A DNA stretch of 64,000 bases from contig JACDQD010000004.1 in assembly GCA_019843655.1 (NCBI GenBank), forward strand, positions 30,329,872 through 30,393,871. Reading direction: 5' to 3'. The translations under genes and the position numbers were made by a program. This document shows positions 41,813-53,000 of the stretch, one piece after another. The notes beneath the pieces are model-generated. The model did not search any database. It worked only from the letters and a program-made list of their open reading frames with translations, and had not been told where the DNA came from. The stretch is from Lethocerus indicus. Lineage: Eukaryota; Arthropoda; Insecta; Hemiptera; Belostomatidae. Position 1 is the stretch's first letter, and every line of letters starts with the position of its first letter.

Positions 41813-44297
41813 GTAAGACTATAATCAACTGAACTGTCAATAAATCCATTTCATTATATAGTTATGTGAGCATAATATGGATAAAATACACAAACTCTAA
41901 ACATGTTTCATACATCTCCTGTGAACACTTTTTATTAATAATTTAATGTGACAATGACAACCTCTTCAATATTTGATTATGTAAAATCCAATTGTTATAG
42001 CATTCATGATGTTAACAATTTGAGTCAATGAAGTGCCTCTTTTAGTAGTATTATTTCTTCTAACTTATTATACTTGTATAGTAGGTATAGTAATACTAAT
42101 TTAATAAGTATAATATTTAGGAATAAATACAATGAAAACTAATTTACATTAATTACTTAACAGTCACCAAATACATTTTTAATATTACAATAATTGACCA
42201 TAGCTGGTGAAATGTGCAAGTACCCAAAGTAACCATTTGCCCTATCTAGCGACGAATGCTCAAACTACTTGAACTTTTACATGTCACTACCGTTCATTTT
42301 CATTTTCGCTTCATTTTTTTCAGTTTACTTAATACTTGTGGTGCACGCGACCACAAATATGTTATATAGGGACAAAAAGTAACTATTGTCTAACCAAAAA
42401 ATAGTAATAGTTAAAATACTTGCTGGTATAGAGTATAACTAGAAATATTTTAAGGTAACCGGAGGCACCAATAAACAAAACTCATTTTCAATTTCCAAAA
42501 CTTTACACAAATTTCAACCAATCGAAGAATTGACTGGAAAGCGAGTATATTTCTTTTTAGTGATCCGAGTTATTGATGTGCGCGTAACAGTAGCGAAGGG
42601 GAAGTATTTCTAATTGTAATTATCGATCTAGGTAGGTAAGATATTAGGCGGATCGCGTACAAAGTAGGGATGAAAATTGTAGTGGAATCAACCCCTGTGA
42701 AAGAGCCGCGAGGGGCAACTGGAAGAATTAGAGAGACTGAGAGAGAGAGTGAGTGACGGGGGGTGGAACAGGTGCCATCCCCCATTACCGTATCGACCAA
42801 CCAGCTCGCTCCTAACTAGAAAACGAAACTGACTTAACATCCCCTTGATGAGCCCTAATAATGGCTCGCTCCCCCCTACTTACATCCAGGAACACCCAGC
42901 CTTCTCCGATGGAGGATAAAAAGCTGTTACGGCTATAAGTTATGGCAGGATTTCAGCTGTGCTCGGACCTTCCCAGCCCCTTGTCCTGAGAACTTTTCCT
43001 CCGATAGATTATAAATACATTTAATGAGATCGTTGTTAAAAAATAATTGACGATTTCCTGGAAATTATGTTTCATGTCTACCTGACTTTTCTTACTTTTA
43101 TTAGAATTTTAATGCTCTCTACGCGTACTCTCGTAATTATATTAAAATAATGGTATATAACCCTTTCAGTTTCACTTCTGTGAATTTACGTAGGTAATAT
43201 TTAATAATTATTATATGTGGGAGCTAAATAAATACGTTGGGAATGAGTAATTGGTAATATAATCTCTTACTGTGGAATGATTTCTAATCTTCGTAATCTG
43301 GGAGTCAAGTGGCAATTTGTTTTCTTTACAGTTGGCTATTCGCTGTTGTTCACTTGGGTTTTTTTGATGATGCTCGCTAACACTTTAGCTTTCACTGCTT
43401 CATTTAGAGTAAGTACTTTTGCAACCGCTCTTTACAGTGTCAAATATTAAATACGTTGATTTTTGGAAATTTTCACACGCCATACGTTCAGGTAAAATTT
43501 ATATTCCTGACCAAGACTATTCTATATTTTTCGGGTATTAATGATTAATAATGTAACCGAAAATTTCGACTTAAACATAAAACTCTATTTAATACTCCAA
43601 TTTAAGAGTTTATGCATGTTTTTCTCCTTTAAAGGAATCGAGGAAATTCATGCTGTCAGCGTTGCCCTTCCTTGTTTTGGCAATGTGCCTCTGGGCGGGA
43701 CTCACAGCCGTCTCATTGCGGAACGAACCTTACTTGAACAGGTAACTATCTGAAATATCATAACCTGATTTAAACTAATAGAGCAGTACGAAATTAATTA
43801 TTTCTTCAAAGTCTGAACGTTGGGGATACAGACATCAAAATATCTGGATGGGGGGCAAGTTTTTTCCCGTCTTTTTATAATGGCTCACGTCAGTAGATTC
43901 GCAGTTAGGAGCCAAACGAATGCGATTATTATTCGAGAGAAAATTGTACAATTGATCTTGTGTTTCAGCCGGCGGTAATTGGACTTGGAGCAAGTATGTC
44001 CGGTCTATTGACGCTTTAAAACTGTGTGATTATCTAGCGAAATGAGTATTATATTTGAAGTGTCTGACAGTTACGTGTGCGTGAGCGGACGTTGCGGGGA
44101 CCACTGGTGGCTGCAGGACGCCAGGTGGAGGAGCTTCGTGATTGAGAAGACCGAAGAGGATGAGCCCGAGTCTGAGGCTGTCATCACCCGGAGATTCCCC
44201 CAACAAAACGAGTCATCGACAACAACATTCGGTCACCTAATAGCAGAGACACGCGGACGACCGATTTTCTCCTTCATTCTCTCCCTTACAACCTTAG
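41743..44297 (+). CDS. Partial gene: multi-pass membrane protein, four exons
   Basis: Model: 41743-41812, 43332-43408, 43635-43741 and 44071-44297, joined in phase without a stop for 160 residues. Residues 10-12 are an NVS sequon; about 26-48 form a hydrophobic helix; RESRK (49-53) is a basic loop; 54-77 form a second helix; Cys88 and Cys93 bracket a short loop; an acidic run follows at 110-121; N131 is in an NES sequon; 150-160 (IFSFILSLTTL) start another hydrophobic segment cut by the donor. Sequons, Cys pair and basic loop all agree with one topology (outside, in, outside). The layout fits claudin/PMP22-like four-helix proteins, tetraspanins (though the CCG motif is absent) or helices 5-6 of a class C GPCR; I cannot choose. 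The first and last exons of the gene were not found. Confidence 0.5.
42541..42960. other. CpG-richer block inside the intron
   Basis: A GA-rich run (42736-42756) followed by GC-rich sequence to about 42950, between exons a and b. Acceptor-like sites near 42888 and 42956 open frames that lack donors. It could be an intronic enhancer. Confidence 0.3.
43332..43408 (+). CDS. Exon b of the membrane-protein gene
   Basis: Both splice sites are close to consensus: TTTGTTTTCTTTACAG ends at 43331 and TTTAGA|GTAAGT begins at 43409. Only one of three frames is open; it encodes GYSLLFTWVFLMMLANTLAF then TASFR, a membrane helix followed by a positive residue. It enters with two bases (TT) and leaves in phase 0, matching exons a and c. 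Confidence 0.6.
43635..43741 (+). CDS. Exon c of the membrane-protein gene
   Basis: Acceptor TTTTTCTCCTTTAAAG ends at 43634 and donor GAACAG|GTAACT begins at 43742. Phase 0 gives ESRKF, then MLSALPFLVLAMCLWAGLTA, VSLRNEPYLN, and two bases over. Taken alone from its ATG at 43650 it would look like a signal peptide, but the in-frame upstream codons and exon b make an internal helix more likely. A second frame is open too but is much less hydrophobic and lacks a phase partner. Confidence 0.6.
44071..44297 (+). CDS. Candidate exon d of the membrane-protein gene
   Basis: The first base completes AGT with exon c, and 75 codons follow before donor TTAG|GTAAAG at 44298. Codons up to about 44220 strongly favour G or C at the third position, as real exons here do. 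The peptide has YVCVSGRCGDHWW, an acidic EKTEEDEPESEA stretch and an NES sequon, and ends hydrophobic. The acceptor (GAAGTGTCTGACAG) has a poor pyrimidine tract, which is the weak point. A competing continuation is 43812-43888 joined to 43969-44044, which is also phase-consistent and ends at a TGA. Confidence 0.4.
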
Positions 44298-45219
44298 GTA
44301 AAGCCAAAACACTTCATATAGCTGCAGATTATATTAATTTTAGGCTTGTAAAGAGTCTTAAATAATTAAAATGTTCATTCCACCTTCATTCCATGCAACC
44401 CTGATAAGAGTTCTGTTAATACCTTAGTAGCTACGAGGGTTGTTGTTTACTATTCTCTATAGACCATCTGTCTCCGCGATAGTCCGTATCATACAGTATG
44501 ACGCTTTGAAGCGCATGAAGGTTTTTCGGACCTATTTCAACCTCAATTATGTCTAAAACTAGATTCCTAAATGTGGCAAGTAACAGTGGAGGATGGCGAG
44601 ACGCAATAAGTTTTACCTTATTTAATTGGCCTGTTATTATACTTGAAGGAGACGAAAAAGTGCGAATGAACGTCTCTATAACGAGTATCCTCTTGATAAA
44701 TATTTTGTGGTCAACTCTTCCAACTCGGTATATTAAACTCCTCCATTGATAGACACTTGCTGGAAGTCAGAATCCTTTCTGGAATTATTATCTATTCAAA
44801 GAGGTGTTTACTTAAGGTTGTTACCTTAATAAACGAATTCCGATAAACAAAATTCTTACGATTGAAACAGTCGCATTAATATTTATACCGCTTTTGTTTG
44901 CTACATCAAACTTATAAATTGATTTGCAGTATATTACCTGTACAGCATGAATATATTTATATCAGCGATGGCAGAAATGGCAACTGATTCTGAACAGTCG
45001 GAATGACATCCATCCACTACCAAGAGACTGAATAGAAACAAATATAAAATGTGTGCTAAGATCAAACGCTAGCAAATAATTTTTAATATATACTATAAAG
45101 TACTAAACATAAAACATTCTATTCATTATTCTTCACTCTATTTTGTAGATCTCAAGTATTTCATGTTTCTGAAATAACATAATTTTAGTTGGTTGGATTA
45201 GATCTCTGCTCGTTTATGA

Positions 45220-45221
<2 letters not shown>
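44298..45221. other. AT-rich non-coding stretch
   Basis: Downstream of candidate exon d. No next exon with an entry phase of 1 could be recognised, so the gene either continues beyond a long intron or ends by another route. Confidence 0.4.

Positions 45222-45255
<34 letters not shown>
45222..45255. repeat. (AT)17 microsatellite
   Basis: Perfect AT array. Confidence 0.97.
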
Positions 45256-45258
<3 letters not shown>

Positions 45259-46387
45259 TATTTCTTTTTCCGAGCTCAACATTACTTCGCACTCTCTTGA
45301 GAATGTTTCGAGAACAACAACAAATTGCGTCGGATATTTTAATGTCAAAATAACGTTGAATGACTTTTTCGTAATGAGGAGGATTGCTACTTTAGGGAAC
45401 ATAGGTATTTAGAAAAGAACATTAAAAGAGAGAAAGGCGATTCGAGAGGTCCATTGTACTGAACGATTCATAACGATCATATACTTTTACATAGGACAAT
45501 AATAACTAATTAATTTTCGTATTAATGTAAAATTTTTGGATACATGTTTCAATATTAATTAGCATCCTGACAACCAGGCATTATTAAACCAAAGTAATTC
45601 GCAACAAATAAATTGTGATCAATATTTGCACTGGTGAATCAACACTTTTTTGTCGACTGCTTTATTCAGTAAAAAAGGAGTAACACATTTTTAAGTCTAT
45701 AAAAAGACATTTCAAAACGTAGTATTAAAATTATAGATATAATAATGTCGTTGACACGTATGTTCTTTGGTTAATTTGACCGGTTCTTTAAACTGTACCG
45801 GAAATGTTATAGGTGGACGGGAATTTTTCTCACGGGTCGTCGCTTATTTTGTTTACGTTTTATTTTTGTACAATCAACTACATATAGTTATAGGTACAAA
45901 TGTTGAATGTATTTTTTTTCACGCGAATGTCTCGATAAAAGAGACCACGCAATGACGGCACTTTTGACACATGAACAGTTTACGGCTTCGGACTAAGGAG
46001 ATCTTAAGCATTAAGGAAGGTAGGAAGGAGTTTCGACTGGAATCTCTAGTTGCGGGCGACGTCGGATGTCTCGGTGGAACCCCGTAGTTCTATGGTAGGA
46101 GTATGGCTTTGTGTATTCTGAGTTTGTTACTCGAGGTCAATTTTGATGTCCGTTTTGAGGCCAAATTTTCGGTTTAAATCGATTCTTTTGAGACGGATAT
46201 GGGGTAAACGGATCGTCGCTGCATTGAATATGTAAAATGTTTCAGCGCATCGTCACATTAGGATATGGTAAGGGCTATAACTCTCGGAGGGGTACAAGTA
46301 GAGCACACATATCATAATAATCTGGCCGGCAGGAGAACAAATCCGCCGCCAGTATCGGATATTTTTCGATTTAATTGACGAGCGCGC
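45256..46387. other. Non-coding stretch
   Basis: AT-rich, becoming CpG-richer after 46000. TCTTTGGTTA at 45765 matches the start of miR-9, but the rest and the hairpin do not fit. No gene seen. Confidence 0.4.
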
Positions 46388-46542
46388 GTGTGTGTGTGTG
46401 TGTGTGCGTGTGCCGGCCCCGGCATATAAATATTCAATTAGGGTTGTGGCAGTGTGGAGGGAGCCAGGTGGGGCGGCAAGGCGGCCAACATCAAAGGGAA
46501 ATTGGTGAGAGGGGAAGGAGGGGAGGTCGCTATTAGCCGCCC

Positions 46543-46573
<31 letters not shown>

Positions 46574-46609
46574 GTATATATACACATACATACATACATA
46601 CACACACAG
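46388..46609. repeat. Opposed GT and CA arrays flanking a GC-rich segment
   Basis: (GT)n at 46388-46409 and (CA)n at 46543-46568, the latter followed by mixed TATA/CATA/CACA repeats to 46609. The two arrays are complementary, so a transcript could fold around the 134-base GC-rich spacer. Open frames through them are Thr-His or Cys-Val repeats and not genes. Confidence 0.85.
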
Positions 46610-47512
46610 AGCCGCTGGCTTGCCTCAACCGATCAAACTCACTACAGATTTAGAAAACAACACACATCCTGCCCACTTTTCGGTAATAGGCAGAATATTC
46701 GCTCCTCTCTACCGACTCCGCCTTAACAAAGCTACAAAAATTTATTAAAGTATGTGCATGTATCTGTCTGTATCTATATGTGCAATGTATGTATGGTTTC
46801 CATTTTGGTGATTTTTTTTCAATAAACACATAAAAATACAACTAATAAACTTAGGTATCATACTCGACAAAGTGCCGAAATTTACAAAGCGTATAGGCTT
46901 AAAGTTCAATCAAACGGTAGGTACAATTTGAAAAAATGTGCCCATATTTGAACATAAATTCGAAACTAGACGTGTAGAACAAGTTCCTTATATTGTAAAT
47001 CCGTTCGATTTTAACTGTTTTGGAGCTCTAGGTGTAAATAAAATTACGGAAATAATGCCGAAGAAATGTCTAATGGTAATAAACATGAATACGCTAAAAT
47101 ATTAGACACGCAATTAAAGATCAGCAGGAACCTAACATAATATGTTCTCCTGCGGAACAAACCAGTTGTTCTTATGAACAATCAACGGCTTATCTACAGC
47201 TCAAGATCGGGGGCGTTTGTTTTACATTATACACTATATTTTTCCGCAGTTTGTAATAGAATAATTTGTTTACACTCTCTAGATTGATTATATGATAAAT
47301 GTAAACAACAAAACCGGAACCATCGAATTAAAATATTAGATATTCCCGAAAACATTTTTTAAATTTAAATTTGGCGCGAAATTACAGTCGCTGCAAAGAA
47401 TATCAGCTGCTCCATGTACCAAACTGCAACAAGTATAACACAATCACTTATCTATCTTACATCTATATAATATTTGTCAAATGGCGTTTGTCTCTCTTTG
47501 TGTTCGCTATGC
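46610..47512. other. AT-rich non-coding stretch
   Basis: No gene-like signal. From about 47370 the sequence merges into the repeat described next. Confidence 0.4.
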
Positions 47513-47612
47513 ACTTTCAAACGGCTGAACTGATTTCCACCAAACTTTCAGCGTGCATCCGGTCAGGTCAAGAATGCACCTTTCCAGGTCACAGGTCATG
47601 TCAAAGGTCGTA
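47513..47612 (+). repeat. Diverged unit of the 48-kb repeat
   Basis: ACGGCTGAACTGATTTCCACCAAA, the 20-base-class motif at 47520, and CCAGGTCACAGGTCATGTCAAAGGTC at 47584-47609 match the layout of the units at 48.0-48.3 kb (GCTCCGATTCTCACCAAA ... CCAGGTCACGGGATCACGTC). The same phrase order with lower identity suggests an older relative. The class of element is unknown; I see no coding part. Confidence 0.6.
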
Positions 47613-47790
47613 ATAAATAAAAATATTTGCCATTTCGGGTATTTAATTCGTAAAATCGCCGCCAGATGGCTGCACTGCACGTGAAATGTTTGGGCGCTGC
47701 TATATAGATAGAACAATTCCCTTCAGAGGCTTTATAGGGGACCATTCAGTCTATATTCAGTGAGCATTGTTATTATTGTTGTATTATTGT

Positions 47791-48363
47791 ATCAGCTGTC
47801 AATAAAAGTAATTATTTGTTTAAAAACTAGTGTAAATTTGGTGAGAATCGAAGCAGTCGCTCACGTTGTACAGCGTAGAGGTCACTGCTGATATTTGATC
47901 TGACCCCGTGAACTGGGAACATCGCGAAACGTGTGTGGGGATTAGCTGTTTAAGTGCTGTAAATTAGGTGACAATCTGGTCCGATCAAATATCAGCAGTG
48001 ACCTCTACGCTGTACAACGTGAGCGACTGCTCCGATTCTTACCAAATTTCGGTATGTATACAGCTAACACACACACACACACACACTCGTGTCGCGATAT
48101 GTTCCCAGGTCACGGGGTCACGTCAAAGGTCAGCAGTAACCTCTACGCTGTACAACGTGAACGGTTGCTCCGATTCCCACCAAATTTACAGCACGTATAC
48201 AGCTAACCCACACACACACACGTTTCGCGACATGTTCCCAGGTCACGGGATCACGTCAAAGTTCAACAGTGACCTCTACGCTGTACAACGTGAATGGCTG
48301 CTCCGATTCTCACCAAATTTTCTCTAGTTTTTAAACAAATATTTACTTTTATTGACGGCTGAT
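47791..48363. mobile_element. 573-bp inverted-repeat element with internal tandem units
   Basis: The left arm begins ATCAGCTGTCAATAAAAGTA (47791-47810) and the right end is its imperfect reverse complement, closing at 48363. Arms of about 180 bases pair through TTGTACAGCGTAGAGGTCACTG. Internally, units starting ACCTCTACGCTGTACAACGT recur at 48001, 48139 and 48272 (periods 138 and 133), each with a short CA array and a GGTCACGGGRTCACGTCAAA phrase. No open frame of interest apart from repeats. Target duplication not evident. Confidence 0.85.
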
Positions 48364-49794
48364 ATATGAAACATCAATAGCAAAAAGTAATACATATGCT
48401 TAGTTGTTATGTTGACGCGCATACGTAGCATTAAACGCCCTCTTCTGTAATAATATTGAGACCGGATACGTCAAATGTAACCGGCCTGTCGTCAAAAGAA
48501 AACACATTTAAAAACGACCCTTAAATAGCGTTTTTTTCCTTTTTTTTATAAAGAGTTGTTCCGAAATGTTTTTAGACTCGAGTTACATCTGCAAAACAGC
48601 TGTCAACAGGATCTAGCGCCAAGGTTTTCCTATAGAATATAATTAGGCGCCAACCCGTACAGAGAGAAAAGCTCAACCAACGTCCTCTCACTGAACGCCT
48701 TCCGCGGTTATCCCTGATTACCCCTACAGCGCTAGCCCCAGGTATATATCATACCGTTGAAAAAAGGTATATAAATTGACGGGACAGTTGTCTGAATAAA
48801 TATCGTTGGTGGTAAACGGATTCTGTAATTCAACAACAAAGCACCATAACCGAAGATTAGTGGCACCGAACTAGGTACTTAGCATCCGATAGAAACTTAC
48901 GCTTCCAAATCTTTTAAGAAAAAATTATAGGGGAAGTCAAATTTATGCGCGCAACGTTAGTAGAATTACCTGCTCGAAAAAAACAGTCAAGGATTCCTCA
49001 GTTAATGATGGATAGTTATATAAATCTGCGCATAATGTAAACAGAGGAGGAGGTACCTTGAAATCATTGAACCTGTCTTTTTCATATGAATTCCGAAATT
49101 ACCGTGATCATATTCAATGCAGATTCTGAATAACGGCGAAAGGAAAAGGTAAAAATAACAGTATTAATAATTTATTTTAGTAAGAGAAATAAAATATCTA
49201 GGACGTCATACAAAATTGTAACAACCCGCGAGATTGATTTTTAAATAATTCGGACGTTTAGCCTAATTGTTAGTTTAAAGATGCCGCCTTCAAATCAACG
49301 TAATTTCCAGCCCAATTTACCCGCCTTTCGTGACGAGCAATCTAAAAGTGTTCGGAACAGCGCCAATGTTTCCGACTCCCTTTCACTCTGACAAAAAAGG
49401 ATATCGATCTTAGAATATGCAATAATTCGGTTGTTGGCCGACTAGTGAACGATTCAGGGATGTACGAACCGGGGGGAATTTGACCTCTCTTTAGAGGCGG
49501 GCTCAACTTCTTCGGTACCACCCTAATCAGACGTGTTCTATAAAATTCGATTTATTTTGTCCGATAGGCCTCTTTCGTCAATAATTTGCCCTATATTAAC
49601 GTCAGGATACATACTGTTTGAAATATCTTTTGCACGATTTCCCGTCCGAAACGAGTCCGGTTTCAATTGTTAGGAATTGAACCTACTATAATTGCATCAC
49701 GATCCTGCAAGGTAACTATCCTGCTGTGACTTTATATATAGTGGGTAAAACAATCTAGAAGAATGTATGAGTTCGGAATACCACTCTTGAAATA
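48364..49794. other. Non-coding stretch
   Basis: Mixed AT-rich DNA with CpG patches (48600-48730, 49290-49520). No gene-like signal seen. Confidence 0.4.
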
Positions 49795-49950
49795 AGCCTA
49801 AGCTGAACCGGTTTAGACTATTCGCCACTGTCGGTAGCACTTCACCAGTAATATAGCTGTCTACCGTTGCTCAAATTCCTCTGCTACTGACGGCGGCGAG
49901 AATCCGAAATTGGCCTAGCTCAAGACCAATTATGCGAGTGAAAACCGGAT
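49795..49950. mobile_element. Decayed foldback-family copy
   Basis: Left half CTGAACCGGTTTAGACTATTCGCC..TCGGTAGC (49803-49837) and right half GCTACTGACGGCGGCGAGAATCCGAAAT..CCTAGC..AAGACC (49883-49926) match the family arms in inverted order. Heavily mutated, no direct repeat found. Confidence 0.55.
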
Positions 49951-49970
49951 GTTACAAACTCTCGAGGACT

Positions 49971-49994
49971 CGATATAAATTTGAATTTATATCG
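49971..49994. repeat. 11-bp stem, 2-base loop palindrome
   Basis: CGATATAAATT at 49971-49981 pairs perfectly with AATTTATATCG at 49984-49994 across TG. It lies just beyond the decayed foldback copy. Confidence 0.8.
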
Positions 49995-50726
49995 TGGTGC
50001 AAGTTTGCTCTTTGAACGGGGCGAAGAAACATATGTTTTGACATGAGCCCGCAGTTATTCGAGAGCGATAAAAGAAGAGCGCGTGAAAAAGTCATTGCCA
50101 CAGCTGTTAACTAGCTCATTAATAAAAAGAACTTGTGTTTAAACTCAAGCATAAATCACATTAGACTAGTGTTAAAACATTGACATACAATTTTTTCATC
50201 TCTCTCGATTATTCTGCTTTTGATGTAGGACTAGGCAATATAAGAGCTAATTAATTTAATTAAACCTATCTGAAATTATGTTTTAGATTCGTATTTAGCA
50301 AATGGTACAATGGTAAGGATTAAAATGATTAAAATGGATTAAAATGTTAATGGAAGCGTGAATCGAATCGAGCCAATGACGAAGTACGACATAAGAATGC
50401 GCGCGCTATCTTTTGAGTAATCGTTGAACTAGACGTTATTTGTATTTAATTATTGAGTAATATTAATACTTGATACAGTATTTATTACTACTAATAATCT
50501 AGTTTGCAGTTCAAATAATAGCTATTCTATACTTTTAGATATAGTACTATATGTATTTATTATAGGAATAACATTCAAACAACATATAATGTAAGTTTCA
50601 TAATATCACAGCAATAATAAAAGCAAATTCAATTGAATAAAGTATTTTTTTATTACTTATAACAACCTACTCCACCTATACTTCACTACAGTTATTTCTG
50701 CTTGTTAAAAATATTTATTTTCCCCA
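49995..50726. other. AT-rich, CpG-poor stretch
   Basis: Start of the second very AT-rich region. No gene signal on the plus strand. On the minus strand it would be the 3' side of the candidate small gene, with AATAAA-like strings close after its stop. Confidence 0.4.
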
Positions 50727-51547
50727 CTACATAAATGATGTGATTTTCTGGTGATGTGGAAGACCATTCTTGTAAGGATCCCTCTCTTGACAATTCACCT
50801 TTAATTTTTGTGGCATCATCATATTTTCATTGACTTTTATTTTCATTCTCCAATATTTCTATTACATATAAATGTAGCAACATTTGGGATCAGAATATTT
50901 TATTAACGAAACAAGGAAATATTTGTCTTTTATAATACAAAGGTGGAATACACATAAGTAAATATCGATATTGTTTTGATTGTTTTATGAAAATAGTTCT
51001 ATTAGCTCAAATTTATTAAATAAATAAATTTAATATACAAGTCAATTCATAAATTATATCACAATGATAATATTACAAAAACTCTTTTATGTCTTTATAT
51101 TAATACTTTGTAATATGTGCATTAAGCAGGTTACTCCAACACAAATATAAAAATTTAAATTCTAAGTCAGATAAACCTTATAATTCATAGTACATATATC
51201 CCATTTAATTCATGTGATTATTTAGATAAAAATAAAGCAAAAGCTGTTACATTATCTGGGATATATAATGTACAGATAGTTTACAATAATATTAATGTAC
51301 TAATAAAATAGTACAAATACTATGAAGTGAATCTATAACTGTTTAATATATTTATTAAAGAATAAGTAAATATAAATCTGTTTTATCTGACATTAATTAC
51401 AATAAACTGTAACAGTCACATCTAAAACTAATTAAAATTGAACCTTTAACTTTGCGCCGGAGAAATCGGTGCACTTAGTTTTGACATTATCCGTTAGATA
51501 GCGCAGTGTTCTTCTTTACCAGTGATGCATACCTCAATTCTTGGCAT
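50727..51547 (-). CDS. Candidate two-exon small gene, 48 codons
   Basis: Minus strand: ATG at 51547, five codons (MPRIE), donor ATTGAG|GTATGC (51532-51531), a 674-base intron, acceptor TATATGTAATAG (CT at 50859-50860 on the plus strand), then 43 codons from 50858 to a TAG at 50727. Exon 2 begins KYWRMKIKVNENMMM and ends HHQKITSFM. An in-frame stop lies upstream of the ATG. The other frames of exon 2 stop quickly, and exon 2 is more balanced in composition than its surroundings. The product is basic, with no signal peptide or membrane segment. No family is recognised. A 43-codon open run in AT-rich DNA can still occur by chance. Confidence 0.3.
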
Positions 51548-51746
51548 CACATCTCTGGCACTCTTTTGTCGTTAATAAAAAGTGAAATATTTGATTATGG
51601 TTAATAAAATACGCATTTGCAGGATAATTTTATGTAATTATCATTTAATTCCTGAAATAAGATTGAACCTGTCATTAATTTACTGCACTTCAAATTAATG
51701 AAATACATTTTTTTACGAATCCTTTTCGTCATTTAGAAGTCGTTAC

Positions 51747-51748
<2 letters not shown>

Positions 51749-51795
<47 letters not shown>
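51749..51795. repeat. (AT)n microsatellite
   Basis: Perfect AT array of about 23 units. Confidence 0.97.
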
Positions 51796-51798
<3 letters not shown>

Positions 51799-53000
51799 TA
51801 TTTTTAGATCTTTTACTTAAGTAATACATACGCACAAGGAATTACTGCATTAAGAAGATTATCATGCTTTATGTAACCATTCTTTCCAATATTATTTTCG
51901 ATATTTTTAGATCGGTCCTCAGCAAATATTCCAAATACTAAATATGTTTTACAATCGGTCAAATTATTACTTATAACTTAACGGAAGGTTATTTTTATTT
52001 AAAATTGGATCGCGGATAACCGCGATACTATGTTGCGATACAGATACAGATACTGCCATTATGGATAGTATTACGTGTAATAATATGAAAACATACGTAG
52101 ATAACTAAGAGGGAAAAGTAAGAATTGTATACTTTAAACATATATTGAACATAGTTGATTGTGTTTATTTTACAGCAGCAGGTACAATCTGTATTAAGCT
52201 GTAAATTACATCGGTTTCCAGTTTTTTTATTACATTCAAAAGTTCCTCATTTCAATATCTGTTTTGTTATAATCACTCCGAGATTTCTATTTCTCTTCCA
52301 GTCGTTAAATCATTAAATCTTTTCAAGTCACTGAAAATGCCACTGCTTGTTTTTATAATTTAAAAAACGAGCGGTTCCTTGTCTTTTAATTCCGTGTCTC
52401 CATGCTTTCTACTTTCGAGCAACCGCTGTTTCATTCCCTTTCTTTTCACTGCATTTAGCCACACCAACTTTTCAGGGAATTTAGAAACAGGGATATTAAA
52501 TCCCTGCTTTTCATAGGTTTCGAAACAGTAACCGCTCTCTCACACGAAAATTAATATATTCCTCCATTAAATTTTATTGGGTAGGTCTGTTAAATATATG
52601 TCCTAATAATATTTCTTCGTGATAATTTAAATCATTCTTCGGTCTAAATAAATAATTCGTTTTCTGTAATTAAATTACTTGTATTACTTGGTACATTGTA
52701 ATAACATAAGTTTGATTCATTATACATTTCTCAGTTTAAAAACGTGATAGAAGAACACCTAATATTTCCCCAAATCAATAAAAAAGCAATAAAGGGTTAC
52801 ACGTAGCATATTTAACACACGTCTTTAGAACTCATGTCTCCTCTCCAGACTTTTCCAGATAGCATTAAGGATAAAAAACTACCGATATTTGTTATTAAAG
52901 TTTACTATTTTTATTAAGCGACGTCTAAAATTTTTAAATTATATTCAGTGACAGCGCGATTTGATACCACGTATGTACTTTTGAGGTACTCGTGTTCTTG
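51796..53000. other. AT-rich non-coding stretch
   Basis: A 7-bp hairpin ATCGCGG/CCGCGAT lies at about 52009-52026. A T-rich run spans 52200-52560. No gene seen. Confidence 0.45.

Noticed and set aside
43650..43741. Signal-peptide first exon starting at ATG 43650
   Set aside because: The hydrophobic stretch looks like a signal peptide, but the in-frame codons before the ATG and the phase-matched upstream helix exon make an internal membrane helix more likely.
44150..44190. SPSLRL after Lys-Arg in an alternative frame, resembling short neuropeptide F
   Set aside because: The conserved RF-amide end is missing, and the frame is not the one with coding-like codon usage.
45765..45785. miR-9-like start (TCTTTGGTTA)
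   Set aside because: Match ends after ten bases and no hairpin forms around it.
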